From Parietaria judaica (Eukaryota > Streptophyta > Magnoliopsida > Rosales > Urticaceae): a stretch of 64,000 nucleotides of DNA. Positions within the stretch are counted from its first letter, which is position 1, and every line of letters starts with the position of its first letter. This document shows positions 1 to 10,732 of this stretch, piece by piece. The DNA is taken from assembly GCA_954871525.1 (NCBI GenBank), contig OX940861.1:33617201-33681200 (forward strand). Reading direction: 5' to 3'. Below the pieces are notes generated by a model. That model saw only the letters and a list, made by a program, of their open reading frames with translations, was not told the origin of the DNA and did not search any database. Made by a program: the position numbers and the translations under genes.

Positions 1-2169
1 ACGATGCCGATTCCTGGTCGTATCTGCGGATCTAGACTAAAATAGTCACGGCCGACCTATAAGAAATTGTAATCTATGATTAAGTCACACGGTTTGACTT
101 TAAAAAATATTTTTACTGAGTAAGAGTCCCATACCAATAACCTTGTCAAACCGTCTGATTCGAAATCAATAGACAATTAATTTCCCGATCGTGATAAATT
201 AATAATTTAAATTTATTTAACTCGTTTTTTATTTTAATTCTGAGCCATGAGTATTAATAAATAATTCTTAATCAATAACCTCAAATTTATGTACCTTTTT
301 CCTGTAGTCTCTGAGACGGATCTTGATTCTCTGAAGAATTTTCTGACTTCGATCTTCAATCCTTTTTGCGATTTCCGTGAAGAAGATGCTTCCAGAAGTG
401 TTCCGATGTATTCTCCAGGACTTACGTCGCCAGGAGGTGTGGGCTCCCTGAGAGAAGCTCAGAGAAATTCGCAGAAACCCTAAAACTCGAAAAACCCTGA
501 GAGAAGCTCAGAGAAATTCGCAGAAACTACCTTAACAGAGAGAAATCGACATCTGAGAATAAGAGTGTGTATGTTTCGGTTTCAGGTGTTCCCTATTTAT
601 AGGGAATGACCCAACCGCTTTGAGAAAATCTCTCAACCAACTAGGAGATATTTACTCAACTACTTGGAGATATTTACTCTAAGATTTGATTTAATTAAAT
701 CAAATGAAGAATAAATCCAAATCAAATCTTTTTCAGAAAATACCATAAAAGATTTAATAAATCAAATCTTTATATTTTCAAAGATTTAATTTCGAATTTA
801 ATTCATATAATTCGAATTTAATATTTGATCTCTCTTATGAAAATATTCCAGGTATAAATACCAATATTTAATCTCTCTAATTTTCGATCTAAATAACAGT
901 GTCTTATTTAGTCTAAGACTAAAAACTGTTATTATAATAAATCTCAAACCGTTTGTCAGAACGGCACGATTCAAATAGATAACTTTACCAGAATTTAATT
1001 TCCCACAACCCTAGGCATGTCTTAGGATTAAATTCAATCATCTTTTTATAGTTTCACTGGCACATCAAATTTTTGATACTTTTGCCACTATTTAGGTTAA
1101 GCAGTAATTCGTGATAAATCACGAACCAAATAGGATTGGAGTATCCTATTCAAATGAAAACATTTGAATATGTTTGGGGTGCCATACTTTACGGAGCTAG
1201 AAAGGGGATTAATGGACGTACACACCGGAGCTACGGTAAAAGCGTAGACTTTTACCAACCTCGATTACATTCCATTATAGCTCTTGGCGGAACTCTCAAG
1301 TGTGTATGATAATTATCTTCCTGAACACAGGTTTCCATTGATTCAATCAAATATCTGGTTTGTTAGGTTTTCGTTTTATTATGACATTCATCAAAAGGGT
1401 GATATTTACCTTTCTGCCCTATTTGATGATACAATCGTTTTCTTATGATTCTACAAACTACTCACTCATTAAATGATGAATATTAATGAGCTCATCATGA
1501 GTACTTATTTGTTTTATTGAATCAGAATAAGAATATCATAAAGATATTGTCCTTATATGCTATTGTGCAACTCATCTCGGTCAACTGTCTAATCCCAAAA
1601 TAAAAGTATTAGGAATACTAAGCTGTACTCTGTAACGATAAAATCAAAGATTATATAAGTTGAACCGTATAAGTCCACAATGCTCAGGACGTCAACCTAA
1701 TTCCATCTGATCATTTTAGTGACCCTATCTTACTATCATCAGTGACGAACTTAATTGATGATTTCAGATGCGAGTCTAGTTCGTCCAATATGAAGATACT
1801 TCATACTTGACAAACTTAACAGTGCACGAACTACACTACGATCCCGTAAAAGATCATCACCTAATTGTGATTAAGTTTATCAATTGTCGTTCACGCCTTA
1901 GAAATTCCCATTTCTAATCTAGACCATGGACCATTTTAAGTTCTTTATTCGTGACAGTCAAACCTCCTCACAAAAGACTACTTGTGATGACATGTGCACG
2001 ATAGCAACATTAAAGAACTATGGATCAAACATTCAATTCATATTATCTGTTTATAATCCGAAGATAACTATATAAGATAGCTTTAATAAGCACCATTCAT
2101 TCTAGGCAAATGACTATAATCTTATGTGAGTGGGATTAACACCTGAATAGATGGCATATATGTCCAACA
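1..2169 (-). mobile_element. Partial long copia-type LTR (window edge)
   Basis: The block ends at 2164-2169 with CCAACA, the usual edge of TGTTGG...CCAACA LTRs, and its other end lies outside the window. A TATA box reads on the minus strand at 591-604 (CCCTATAAATAGGG). Many short stretches match the complete LTR at 16788-19614 in the same order, for example the run around 1330-1350 against 18775-18795 and the tail around 2020-2040 against 19480-19500. It is therefore a diverged copy of that family in the same orientation. No coding sequence is visible, and whether it is solo or part of an element cannot be seen. Confidence 0.6.
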
Positions 2170-2520
2170 ACACATTCACACTTAACATACACATACACTT
2201 CACCTAATAATTTAACTTAATATTATACACTTGAAATAATATTATACACTTAACATACATATTAACTTCACCTAACATACATATACACTTAATATACATA
2301 TTCATTTGATATTATACACTTCAACTAATATTAAATTTGTTAACATACATATACAATTAACATTCATATTCACTTAATTTTACACACTTAATTAACATAC
2401 ATATTCACTTCACATAATAATTTGACTTTATATTATACACTTCAACTAATAAAGTGACTTAATAGTTAATATTATACATTTCACTTACATATTTAAGTTA
2501 CAAATGTGTTTAGTTGTATA
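2170..2520. repeat. AT-rich degenerate short tandem repeat
   Basis: The motifs 'taacatacatatacactt' and 'atattatacacttcaacta' recur many times at irregular spacing. There is no open frame of note. It looks like decayed low-complexity DNA next to the LTR end. Confidence 0.5.
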
Positions 2521-3960
2521 CAATTATGTCTTGTATTTATTAAATATGTAGTTTTGAACGTATATAAATATCTTGCTTAAATACTCAAATATTTTTACCA
2601 AATATCTGTCGAAAACCCCATCGGCATGTGGTATGCCTATGCAAAAAATGCGGTATATGCGGCATGCCCTTTTTTTACGATTTGCCCATCGACATACCCA
2701 TCGGCAAGCGATATATCCGTAAAACAGAAAATGCGAAACGACATCGGCAAACGACATTTTAAACCTTGCTTATAGGGGACCAGGTAACGAAACCCTAGCT
2801 AAACTTCCTAAAATAAACTCAATCAAATCTTCTACATTTAAATTCGAATCCTAACAAAATCAGAAAACCAAATCAAATCAAATCTCCAAACTTGCTCCTC
2901 AAGTTTGGAACCTTCATGAATGGGTTCCGCTGACTTCTGGTCGTATGTCCCTAGCAGAGCTGCTAGGATCCATTTCTGCCGAGGCATTCGTGGTAGGGGC
3001 TCTTCTTCTAGGGAACAACTTATGCTCGGGCGCACTCCTGGTATGGGCTTTTCTGCTCGGGCCCTTTTCTGCTAGGGGAAGTTCTAGTGGGGAAATCACT
3101 AGTGGGGAGATTCCTGCTAGGGGTTGAGCCAAGTCAGGCTTAAACTCACGCATTCTCATAGCCACCCAAGTCAAACCACCGAATCCATGGAATCGCATCG
3201 GACAACATACAAGCCCCTGTATACTCGAAGAAGTCTCTCAACGCCTTCCGACATTGATCGCCATCGTTGTCTCTTGTCGTCGTCGACATGGCGTTCTAAT
3301 ATTGCTTCCCGAAGACCATCTTAAACACGATGTTTAGTGTCAATTAAGTCACCAATCGAATTCTTCATGTCCTTTGTCACTGCATGGCCGACTTTGCTGT
3401 TGTCAGCGCAAAGAGCGTGGAGCTCTTTCACGAGAGTGCGAACCTTTGACTCTCAGATGGAACAGAGATTATCGAGGCAGGCGTTTTAGAGAAGCTCGAC
3501 CACAACGAGCTTCCGGGTTTGGTGTCAGTGCAGATTGTATGGGCTCATCGGGAACATGGCATACTTGTAGGACATCACCGCCGTGGCTATGTCTTAGGGC
3601 TAGTTTAAGAAGGCCTTGTCGTTGTTTTGAAACATTCTCTGGCAATCTCCGAGCTGCTCACGACTAGGGCTCGTTGGAAGCCCATCCATATGGTGAAGAT
3701 TGAGCCGTGCTTTTACGCCATCTTGGTCAGCGCTTGTAGGCCGGTTGTGGGCCCTGCTATAGGGGGAGGTGGCCGATGATTGGCCACGCTCCTGATCTGG
3801 CTTCTGGCGGCGGGGGAGAAAGGTATGTGGGTTTCCTTCGTATGAGGTGATAAATATAATGGCTACTGAAGAAGGGCTAGAAACTAGATATGAAGATTCA
3901 TGTTTAATTAAGGTGTTATTGAAGCTCAAGGGTTTAGAACTTAGTCGTGCGTATTTATAT
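2521..3960. other. Unassigned GC-richer, coding-like debris
   Basis: 2881-3800 is clearly richer in G+C than its surroundings and has several open stretches of 60-110 codons on both strands, none matching a family I recognise. 2945-3125 repeats the motif 'gctagggg'. On plus around 3386-3600 one frame reads like protein with internal stops. It may be the remnant of a gene or of a transposon coding region. No function can be given. Confidence 0.3.
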
Positions 3961-4924
3961 ATGTTTAAGTTGAACTCTAAAAGACGTTATTTAGTTCTCA
4001 CCATCAGCGTCAACTACTAACAAAATAGCTATAATTGATGGCTTGATAACATTCAAGTAAAACATAACCCCAATTTATGTTAATTTTCATCATCCAAAAA
4101 TAGTAAAGATTTGGAACACATTTTCAAGTAGTCTTTAGCAGTATTATCAAATATCAATTGAATTAACCTAATAAGTTTATGATCACTCAGAATTTAAATT
4201 GATTACTTTTGATCATTTATGACTTAATTTCAAGTTATATATATATTTGACAATCTTTCATCAATTAGCCAAGTCTTTATCTATTATATATTAATAGTAT
4301 CGTTATAACAAAAGTTCAAAATGCCGTTGTTGTCGATAAATCGGTTGCCGTTTTCGAGGATTATCGATGGAAACTACTAAAATTGTAGCTTATCGTTACC
4401 GAAAATTATCGGATTATCGATGGACTGTCGACACTTATTGAGGATTATAGATGAAAAATCGCTAAAATATTTTTAAGAATATATTTACTAAGTTTACACT
4501 ATGTAGTGTTGATAAAACTTAAAAATACCAAAAATAAAATCAGGCCATACTCAAACATAGGTAAATAAAATATAGTCTCACTCTCACAAATGTAGAAACT
4601 CAAATACAATCATGTCATACTCAAACAAATATAATAAAATCATGCATGCTCAAACATAAGAAATAAAAACAAGATCAAAAGATACTACATAATTTGATAA
4701 TATACATAATTAATTATTTGGCTTAGTGGAGAAGTCCCACATCGAGCAAATAGAAATAAATAAAAATTGATAACACACATTTGTTTAGATTAGGATAGTC
4801 CCTCATGGAACAAATAGAAATAAAGCAATAACATTGCTAGTAATCTCCTTGTCCAAACGCAAGAAACTCAACATACATATCTAGGCGTTTATGCTAAGAT
4901 GACAAAAAAAATGAAATAGACCAT
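3961..4924. other. AT-rich stretch with a relic of the 5729-8329 hAT family
   Basis: 4325-4480 is rich in 'ttatcgatgg' and 'attatcgga' motifs and resembles the subterminal region of the hAT element at 5745-5940, including the sequence around 'actactaaaattgtagctta'. It is probably a truncated relative. The rest is AT-rich with no gene signal. Confidence 0.4.
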
Positions 4925-5063
4925 GCTCTTTACTAGATGACGTGTGTATCTCACCAATCCATTCATAAAGGAACACCATCTAAGAGTAACCTCTTTACTC
5001 TTTACTCTTAGATGACGTGTGTATCTCACCATTCAAAACGAACACCATCTAAGAGTAAAGAGC
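4925..5063. repeat. Short foldback/direct repeat, MITE-like
   Basis: The sequence 'tagatgacgtgtgtatctcacc' occurs twice. Each copy is followed by 'aacaccatctaagagtaa', the reverse complement of 'ttactcttagatg' in the arm before it, so the block can fold on itself. No target duplication was resolved. It is followed to 5560 by AT-rich DNA with no gene signal. Confidence 0.45.
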
Positions 5064-5561
5064 TTAGTCGTGCCAAGAAAAGATGGTTGGAGCCGAAGCC
5101 AAAGCTAAACGAAAAATGAAAAGATCGATGGGGGATTAACTCGATTCTTTTCGCTTCTTCATTTGTGTGTTCATATTGTTTAGAACATTTAAGATCATTT
5201 AAATTACATACAAACTTATCTCGGGGTCTGAGATTATTTGTAAAGTAAAAAAAAATGCTGATATTATAATCCCTTAAATATTAATTTATGAATACAACGT
5301 TAAATGTTGTTCTTTATCTTTTTCTTCTCTAGAGTGTTACAAAATCTGGCACATCGTGTAAAATACTATACTCTTATGGCATTCCATTTTCATATTAATA
5401 AAATAAATAAAACAATAATAATAAATTGTACTAATCTCTTGAACTTTAAAAGTATTTTAAATTATTTCTTGCAAATTATAAAACCATGAAGTTAGGAGAA
5501 ATTTGTATAAAATATTTCTATCGAATTTTAATTAATAAAATCACAAATTACTCTTAAATTT

Positions 5562-5673
5562 TATTTTTCCTTATCACATCATAAATTTGGTAGAATTTAA
5601 TGCATGCCATTATTTTCTATTTTTCCTTATCACATCATAAATTTGGTAGAATTTAATGCATGCCATTATTTTC
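5562..5673. repeat. Perfect 56-bp tandem duplication
   Basis: Two adjacent copies (5562-5617 and 5618-5673) read the same from 'tatttttccttatcac' to 'catgccattattttc'. The near-identity suggests a recent local duplication just outside the hAT element. There is no coding content. Confidence 0.85.
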
Positions 5674-5857
5674 GTTGAGTAGGCCCGCCCAAACTTCTTT
5701 CGCAACTTTGATCTTTTTAAGTTCTAACCAAGGTTCAACTTATCGAGATAACCGATAAATCGCTTGTCGTTATCGACGGATTAATCGACGGACAACCGGA
5801 TTATCGACGGAAAACTAATAATACTGTAGCTTACCGATTACCGATACTTATCGAGGA

Positions 5858-6409
5858 TTATCGACGGATTATCGACACTTTTCGATACTTATCGACGGAA
5901 AACTTACAAAATATTTTTATAATATCATACAAACATATGAAGATAAAGTCATACACACATAGTCCTATAACACCAATAAAACATAGTCTCACAAATGTAT
6001 CAAACACAGAGTCAAACAGCTCCTTACGGGCCGATGCCTCCTTACGGGTTTTCTTCGCTACCCTTGCCACTTCTCTTTCAACGTCCACAGGGGTGGCCAC
6101 GTCGTCACTGGAAGAATCGCCCACGCTATGCAAAATATTCTCCCGTATGTCAACCTCCATATCATGCTTCTTCTGCTTCTTCCTTTGGGTACTCAGCAAT
6201 GACTCCCTGATGAGGTTACGCACGTCGTTAGGGACCTCTGTACACGGCGCGACATTTTTGCTCTTATCGTTTCCGGCCAAATGTTTTTTCATTCTCGTTA
6301 TTCCGCCTCCTCTGATCTCCTTCCCACAATAGTTGCACTTGAAACCCGAATTGTTGCTCGAATCCCCATAGGGAGTGCAATGCTGCCTCGCAAGTTCGTC
6401 CTTACTCAT
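5858..6409 (-). pseudogene. BED zinc-finger N-terminus of a hAT transposase
   Basis: The minus-strand frame encodes a BED-type finger (CNYCGKEIRGGGITRMKKHLAG, then a lysine-rich stretch) followed by an acidic/basic linker with a KKTRK run. This is the DNA-binding N-terminus found in plant hAT transposases. The frame starts at an ATG at 6409; an alternative ATG lies six codons upstream at 6427. It runs into the subterminal repeat and stops before any RNase H-like or dimerisation domain. The finger looks intact, so the product could still bind DNA, but it cannot transpose. It may equally be one exon of a deleted gene. Confidence 0.65.
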
Positions 6410-6539
6410 TTTGAACCTAAACAGCAAGACGAATGACGATAATAGTTAAAAAAATATACAAAATGCAAACTTTAGGTACTTTTGCCAGAAAAACCAATTT
6501 TACCTCAAAATACAAATTAAATTCCACCAAAATTTTACA

Positions 6540-7490
6540 TTATTGTAGGAATAAATATTTAATGAAAGATAACAGCAAGAAAAGTCAGTAGATTACCGGA
6601 TAAATCACGAGAATATAAACTTGGATGACTTTTGCCGCAACTACGTGATTGGCCGAATTACAGTCAAATCTGAATATAAATTACACGGAAAACTCAGATT
6701 TTTATTTCCAAAAATATTTAATGAATGAAAACACCCAAAAAAATGAGTACATTACCTCACAAATCACAAAACAGAAACTTCGAGTAGTTTTCTCGCAATT
6801 ATGAAGAAATTCGAATTTTCATCAAATCTGAAAATAAATTACACGAAAAAGTCAGATTAATATTTCCAAAAATATTTATTGAACGAGAACACCCATAAAA
6901 ATGAGTACATTACCTCATTAAATCACAAAACAGAAACTTCGAGTAGTTTTGCCGCAATTATGAAGAAATTCGAATTTTCGTCAAATCTGAAAATAAATTA
7001 CACCAAATAGTCAGATTAATATTTCAAAAAAAATTTAATGAATGAGAACACCCAAAAAAATGAGTACATTACCTCATTAAATCGGAAAAGATAAACTTGG
7101 AAAAAATTTCCCCGAATTATGAGAAAATCCGAATTTGTCGTAAAATATGAAATAAATCACACCAAAAGATCAGTTTAATATTTCAAAAAATATTTAATAA
7201 ATAAAAAAACCCAAAAAAATGAGTAGATTACCTCACAAATCACAAAACAGAAACTTCAACGACTTTAGCCGCAATTATGCAGAAATCCGAATTATCGTCA
7301 ACTCTGAAAATAAATTACACCAAAAATTCAGATAAATATTTAAAAAAATATTTAATAAACGAAAACACTCAAAAAAATGAGTAGAATACTTCACAATCGA
7401 CAAAAAGCTAAACTTTAAATACTTTTGCCGCGATTTCTAGAAAATCCGAATTAGCTTCAAATCTGCCTCAAAAATTCACCAAAAATTCGC
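6540..7490. repeat. 158-bp tandem array (about six units) inside the hAT element
   Basis: The phrase 'atgagtacattacctca' or a close variant recurs at about 6585, 6743, 6902, 7061, 7220 and 7379, a very regular spacing of 158-159 bp. Each unit also contains 'cttttgccgcaattatg' and 'aaatctgaaaataaattac' variants. Units differ from one another by perhaps 10-20%. There is no open frame across the array. 7490-8160 is AT-rich without further structure. Confidence 0.8.
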
Positions 7491-8523
7491 CAAAAATTCT
7501 ACAAAGTTTGTAACATTCTGCTTCAAACCATAAAATCATAAATCATAAAAGAAAAAACCTATATTTTTAGCAAACTTCCAAGTTCAAAACTTTGTTTACT
7601 TTTGCCAAACAATATCTTCAATCCGAAAATCATCTAAATCTAACAAAATAATCACAAACTAAGTCATGGAAACAAATTTTCATCAAGATATATTCATGAT
7701 AATGCAAAAAAACATCTCAAAATTACAAAAGTACCAAAGTTTACACTCTTCTAAACATAACTTATAAGAACAATGAACTCTTAGTTTTGGAACTCATGCA
7801 AATCTTCTCAAAATCGTGAAAATGATCAAATATCAAAGAAAATATGCATGATTCATACATATCTATCATTATAAGTCCTAGATCTACCAAAAAGTTTGAA
7901 ATAAATAGAAGAAATTAGGTGAAAATGGTGTGAAATCAAAACTTAACACACTTTTGCCACTACCATTAAAATCGTTGAAAACCAAAGAATCAGCCGAAAA
8001 TCGAGCCACTTACCACTTCGATTATCGCGAAAAACACCAAAGAGAAGCTTGGAGGCGGCGAAAATGGCGAAAAATGGGAGTGGAGCTCGGTTAACCTCGA
8101 AAAAAACACATTTATACAACCCTAATTTATTTTTTTAATTGACTGAAAAGTACCTATTTTTTACACTGCGTTTTTCGATTATCGACTGGAGAAGGATTTG
8201 TCGATTATCGCGATAATCGTCGAAAAATGTTCAAAACGGCAACTACTGGAGTCGATTATTTACCGATGACTATCGGTAAGCTCGATAATCGACGATAATC
8301 GACGATAATCGTCGGTAAGTCGAACCCTGGTTCTAACCTTTATTAAAGGACCTGTCTTGTAATAATATCAACATCAACTAGTTGCTAGTTCGTACAACTT
8401 TTAAGAAGAATAAAAATGGATTAATAGTTATAGCTAATAGCTGAAATTCTATATTAGATGATTATTTGTTATTTAGCATTTAGGATATTTAGACTAAGTT
8501 AAATTAGTTGTTATGTTAGATAT

Positions 8524-9265
8524 TAGGGGTGAAAGCGGAACCGGGAATCGGGAACCGGGAAATTAGTTGTTTTTGGTACCTATCCCGAAAATTCGAGATT
8601 TTTATCTTTGGTACCGGTTCCCAGTTCCGGTTGTAAATTTTCCTATTTTTTTGAAAACCGGAACCGGTACCGGGAAAAAGTAAGAAAAGATTCGTGAAAA
8701 AATTCGGTACTTAACACGAGACAAAAATCAATGGCCGAAACAAAAACTTAACAAGAGACAAAAATCAATGGCCGAAACAAAAACTTAACACGAGACATAC
8801 ATTTTGCTTGCGAGCGAAATCTTCTAATTTGAAGAGGAAGATATGTAATCGGCGGCGGAGGGTTGTCGGCAAAGAGAAGAATATGATGTCGCGATGGATG
8901 AGAGAGGGAGAAAGAGAGATAGAAATGGTCGATAATGGAAAATGGTAAATATTAAACCCTAATAACGAAAAAATACACGTAGTTTAAGTCATGAAAAACG
9001 ACATATAACCCCAAAACTACAATAAGCATACAAAATATTTGTAAACAACATAATATGAAAACATCTAAAACTACATGTACTTTAAAACCGGAACCGGTAC
9101 CAAAAATCGAGAAATTTTGCTTCCGATACCGGTTCCATAAACCGTGAACCGGGAAGTACCGGTTCCAAGTTTCAAACTAAATTTCCCTTATTTTTTTAAA
9201 AACCGTTCCGGAACCGGGACAAAACCGGGAAACGGTTACAAAATTTTCATCCCTATTCCCTATTA
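8524..9265. mobile_element. hAT-type MITE in the copia LTR
   Basis: It is flanked by the 8-bp direct repeat ttagatat (8516-8523 and 9266-9273). The left end starts TAGGGGTGAAAG; the right end read inward has TAGGGATGAAAATTTTG after 11 extra bases. The interior repeats 'ggaaccggtacc'-like motifs near both ends and has a 36-bp duplication around 8710-8790. There is no transposase. A one-sided relative of its end occurs at about 58488. Confidence 0.7.
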
Positions 9266-9320
9266 TTAGATATAGTTATAATATGCTTTTGGTTATAGAC
9301 ATTTTGAGAGCTTGTATCAT

Positions 9321-9412
9321 CTATAAATACAAGTATCTTATAAGTTGTAATCATTATTTTTCAATTCTCTCTTTACTTTGAGAAAGTATGAAACTTATCC
9401 TGGCATCAGAGC
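9321..9412 (+). promoter_or_regulatory. Copia LTR TATA box and primer-binding site
   Basis: CTATAAATAC at 9321-9330 is a good TATA box within the LTR. TGGCATCAGAGC at 9401-9412 is one base from the standard initiator-tRNA-Met primer site (TGGTATCAGAGC). The order TATA, leader, primer site, gag fixes this as the 5' end of a plus-strand element. Confidence 0.65.
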
Positions 9413-9503
9413 CCTAACTTTTCGCTCACCGCCATCATCTTTCCTGGCGATCTTTCTCTTCTTCTTCTTCTTCTTCTTCCATTGAAGCTCCCTTACATCT
9501 TCA

Positions 9504-10161
9504 ATGGCAGATTCATCTTCCCATAAAGCTTTCACCCCAATTTGTTTCAATCACCCGTTCTCATCCAAATTAGAACAGAATAATTTCTTTATCTTGCGCA
9601 AACAAATTCTATCAACGTTGAGAGGACACCAGCTTCATCACTTCATCTCGCCGGAAGCCAAACCGCCGAGCAAATTTGCTACCGCTGAAGACGAGAAAAT
9701 GGGATTTTCAATCCCGAATTCCTTAATTGGGAACAACAAGATCAATTGATCTCGACCTGGTTGATTGGGTCAATGACCGATGGCGTTTCTGCACGGATCG
9801 TTAACTGTGAATTCCCCAATCTCACATGGCACAGCTTAGAAATTCACTTCGCTCAGCAAGTCCGAGCGAAAGTCAATCAACATCGTGATCAACTAGCGCA
9901 AAGGTAATCTGTCAATGAACGATTATCTTCTTCGTGTCCGGTCTCTCGTAAATCTGGTCGCCCTTGTTTGGGGAAATAATTCCAGTACGAGAACATGTCA
10001 TCAAGATTCTTTGCGGATTGCCCCGTGAATATGACTCTTTTCAGACGTCGATTAATACTAGCAAATCAGACTTCACGGTCGACGAGATCGAATCCGTACT
10101 TCTTGCTCAAGAATCAAGATTAGAAGAATATGCAGAAAATCTGGAGTTCGATACGCATACC
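9504..10161 (+). pseudogene. Copia GAG polyprotein, N-terminal part (broken)
   Basis: It starts at the ATG at 9504 (MADSSSHKAF) and reads like the plant copia gag N-terminal domain, including 'LISTWLIGSMTDGVSARIV' and, after another frame change, 'LPREYDSFQTSIN' and 'LLAQESRLEEY', typical of the UBN2/Retrotran_gag_2 family. There is a frameshift near 9700, a stop near 9907 and another shift near 9960. Codon 'cgcatacc' at its end is the duplicated hAT target, and gag resumes after that insertion. It is nonfunctional. Confidence 0.75.
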
Positions 10162-10732
10162 TAGAGCTGTGCACACGACGTCGCCAATCACGACGCGACG
10201 CGTCGCGACGCCTACAGTGCGAGTCGCGACGCGTCGCGATTTACGCGGCAAAAGTCGCGATTCGTCGCGACGAGGAGGAGAAATCGCGACGACCAGGGGC
10301 TCGATCCGCGCACTTGATCGTGTGGCTGAGATTACGCCACGTCATTGATCCGAGGGGAGTGAAAAGTTGTGTTTGTTGGTGGCGAAAATAACACAATTTT
10401 TACTCGAAATTTATTCCCCAACCACAATTATTACCCACTTTACTCGAATTCCAACCCTAAAATTTCAAATTTCAATATTTTTTCACCCACTTTCTCCTCA
10501 CAATTATTCACCCACTTCACCCACCACAATAATTATGCACCCACCCCACCCTCTCCTAAAACCCTATAAATACCATCTCTTCCTCCCTCATTTCCTCACC
10601 AACAATCTCTCAACTCTCTCAAATTCTCTCAACTCTCCAAGTTTTTTCCACTCTCAATCTCCAAAGTTCCAAAGTTCTAAAGTTCCAAAGTTCCAAAGTT
10701 CCAATTTTCTAAATTCCTAAAGTTCTATCATT

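Larger units (their letters stand above)
5729..8329 (-). mobile_element. Non-autonomous hAT element, 2.6 kb
   Basis: The ends are imperfect inverted repeats (CAAGGTTCAACTTA on the left, CAGGGTTCGACTTA read inward from the right). Both sides are flanked by the exact 8-bp duplication gttctaac (5721-5728 and 8330-8337), the size expected for hAT insertion. Subterminal regions carry many 'gataatcg/cgattatc' motifs, likely transposase binding sites by analogy with other hATs. Inside there is one BED-finger coding exon on minus and a 158-bp tandem array, but no catalytic transposase domain, so it would depend on a transposase supplied elsewhere. Confidence 0.85.
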
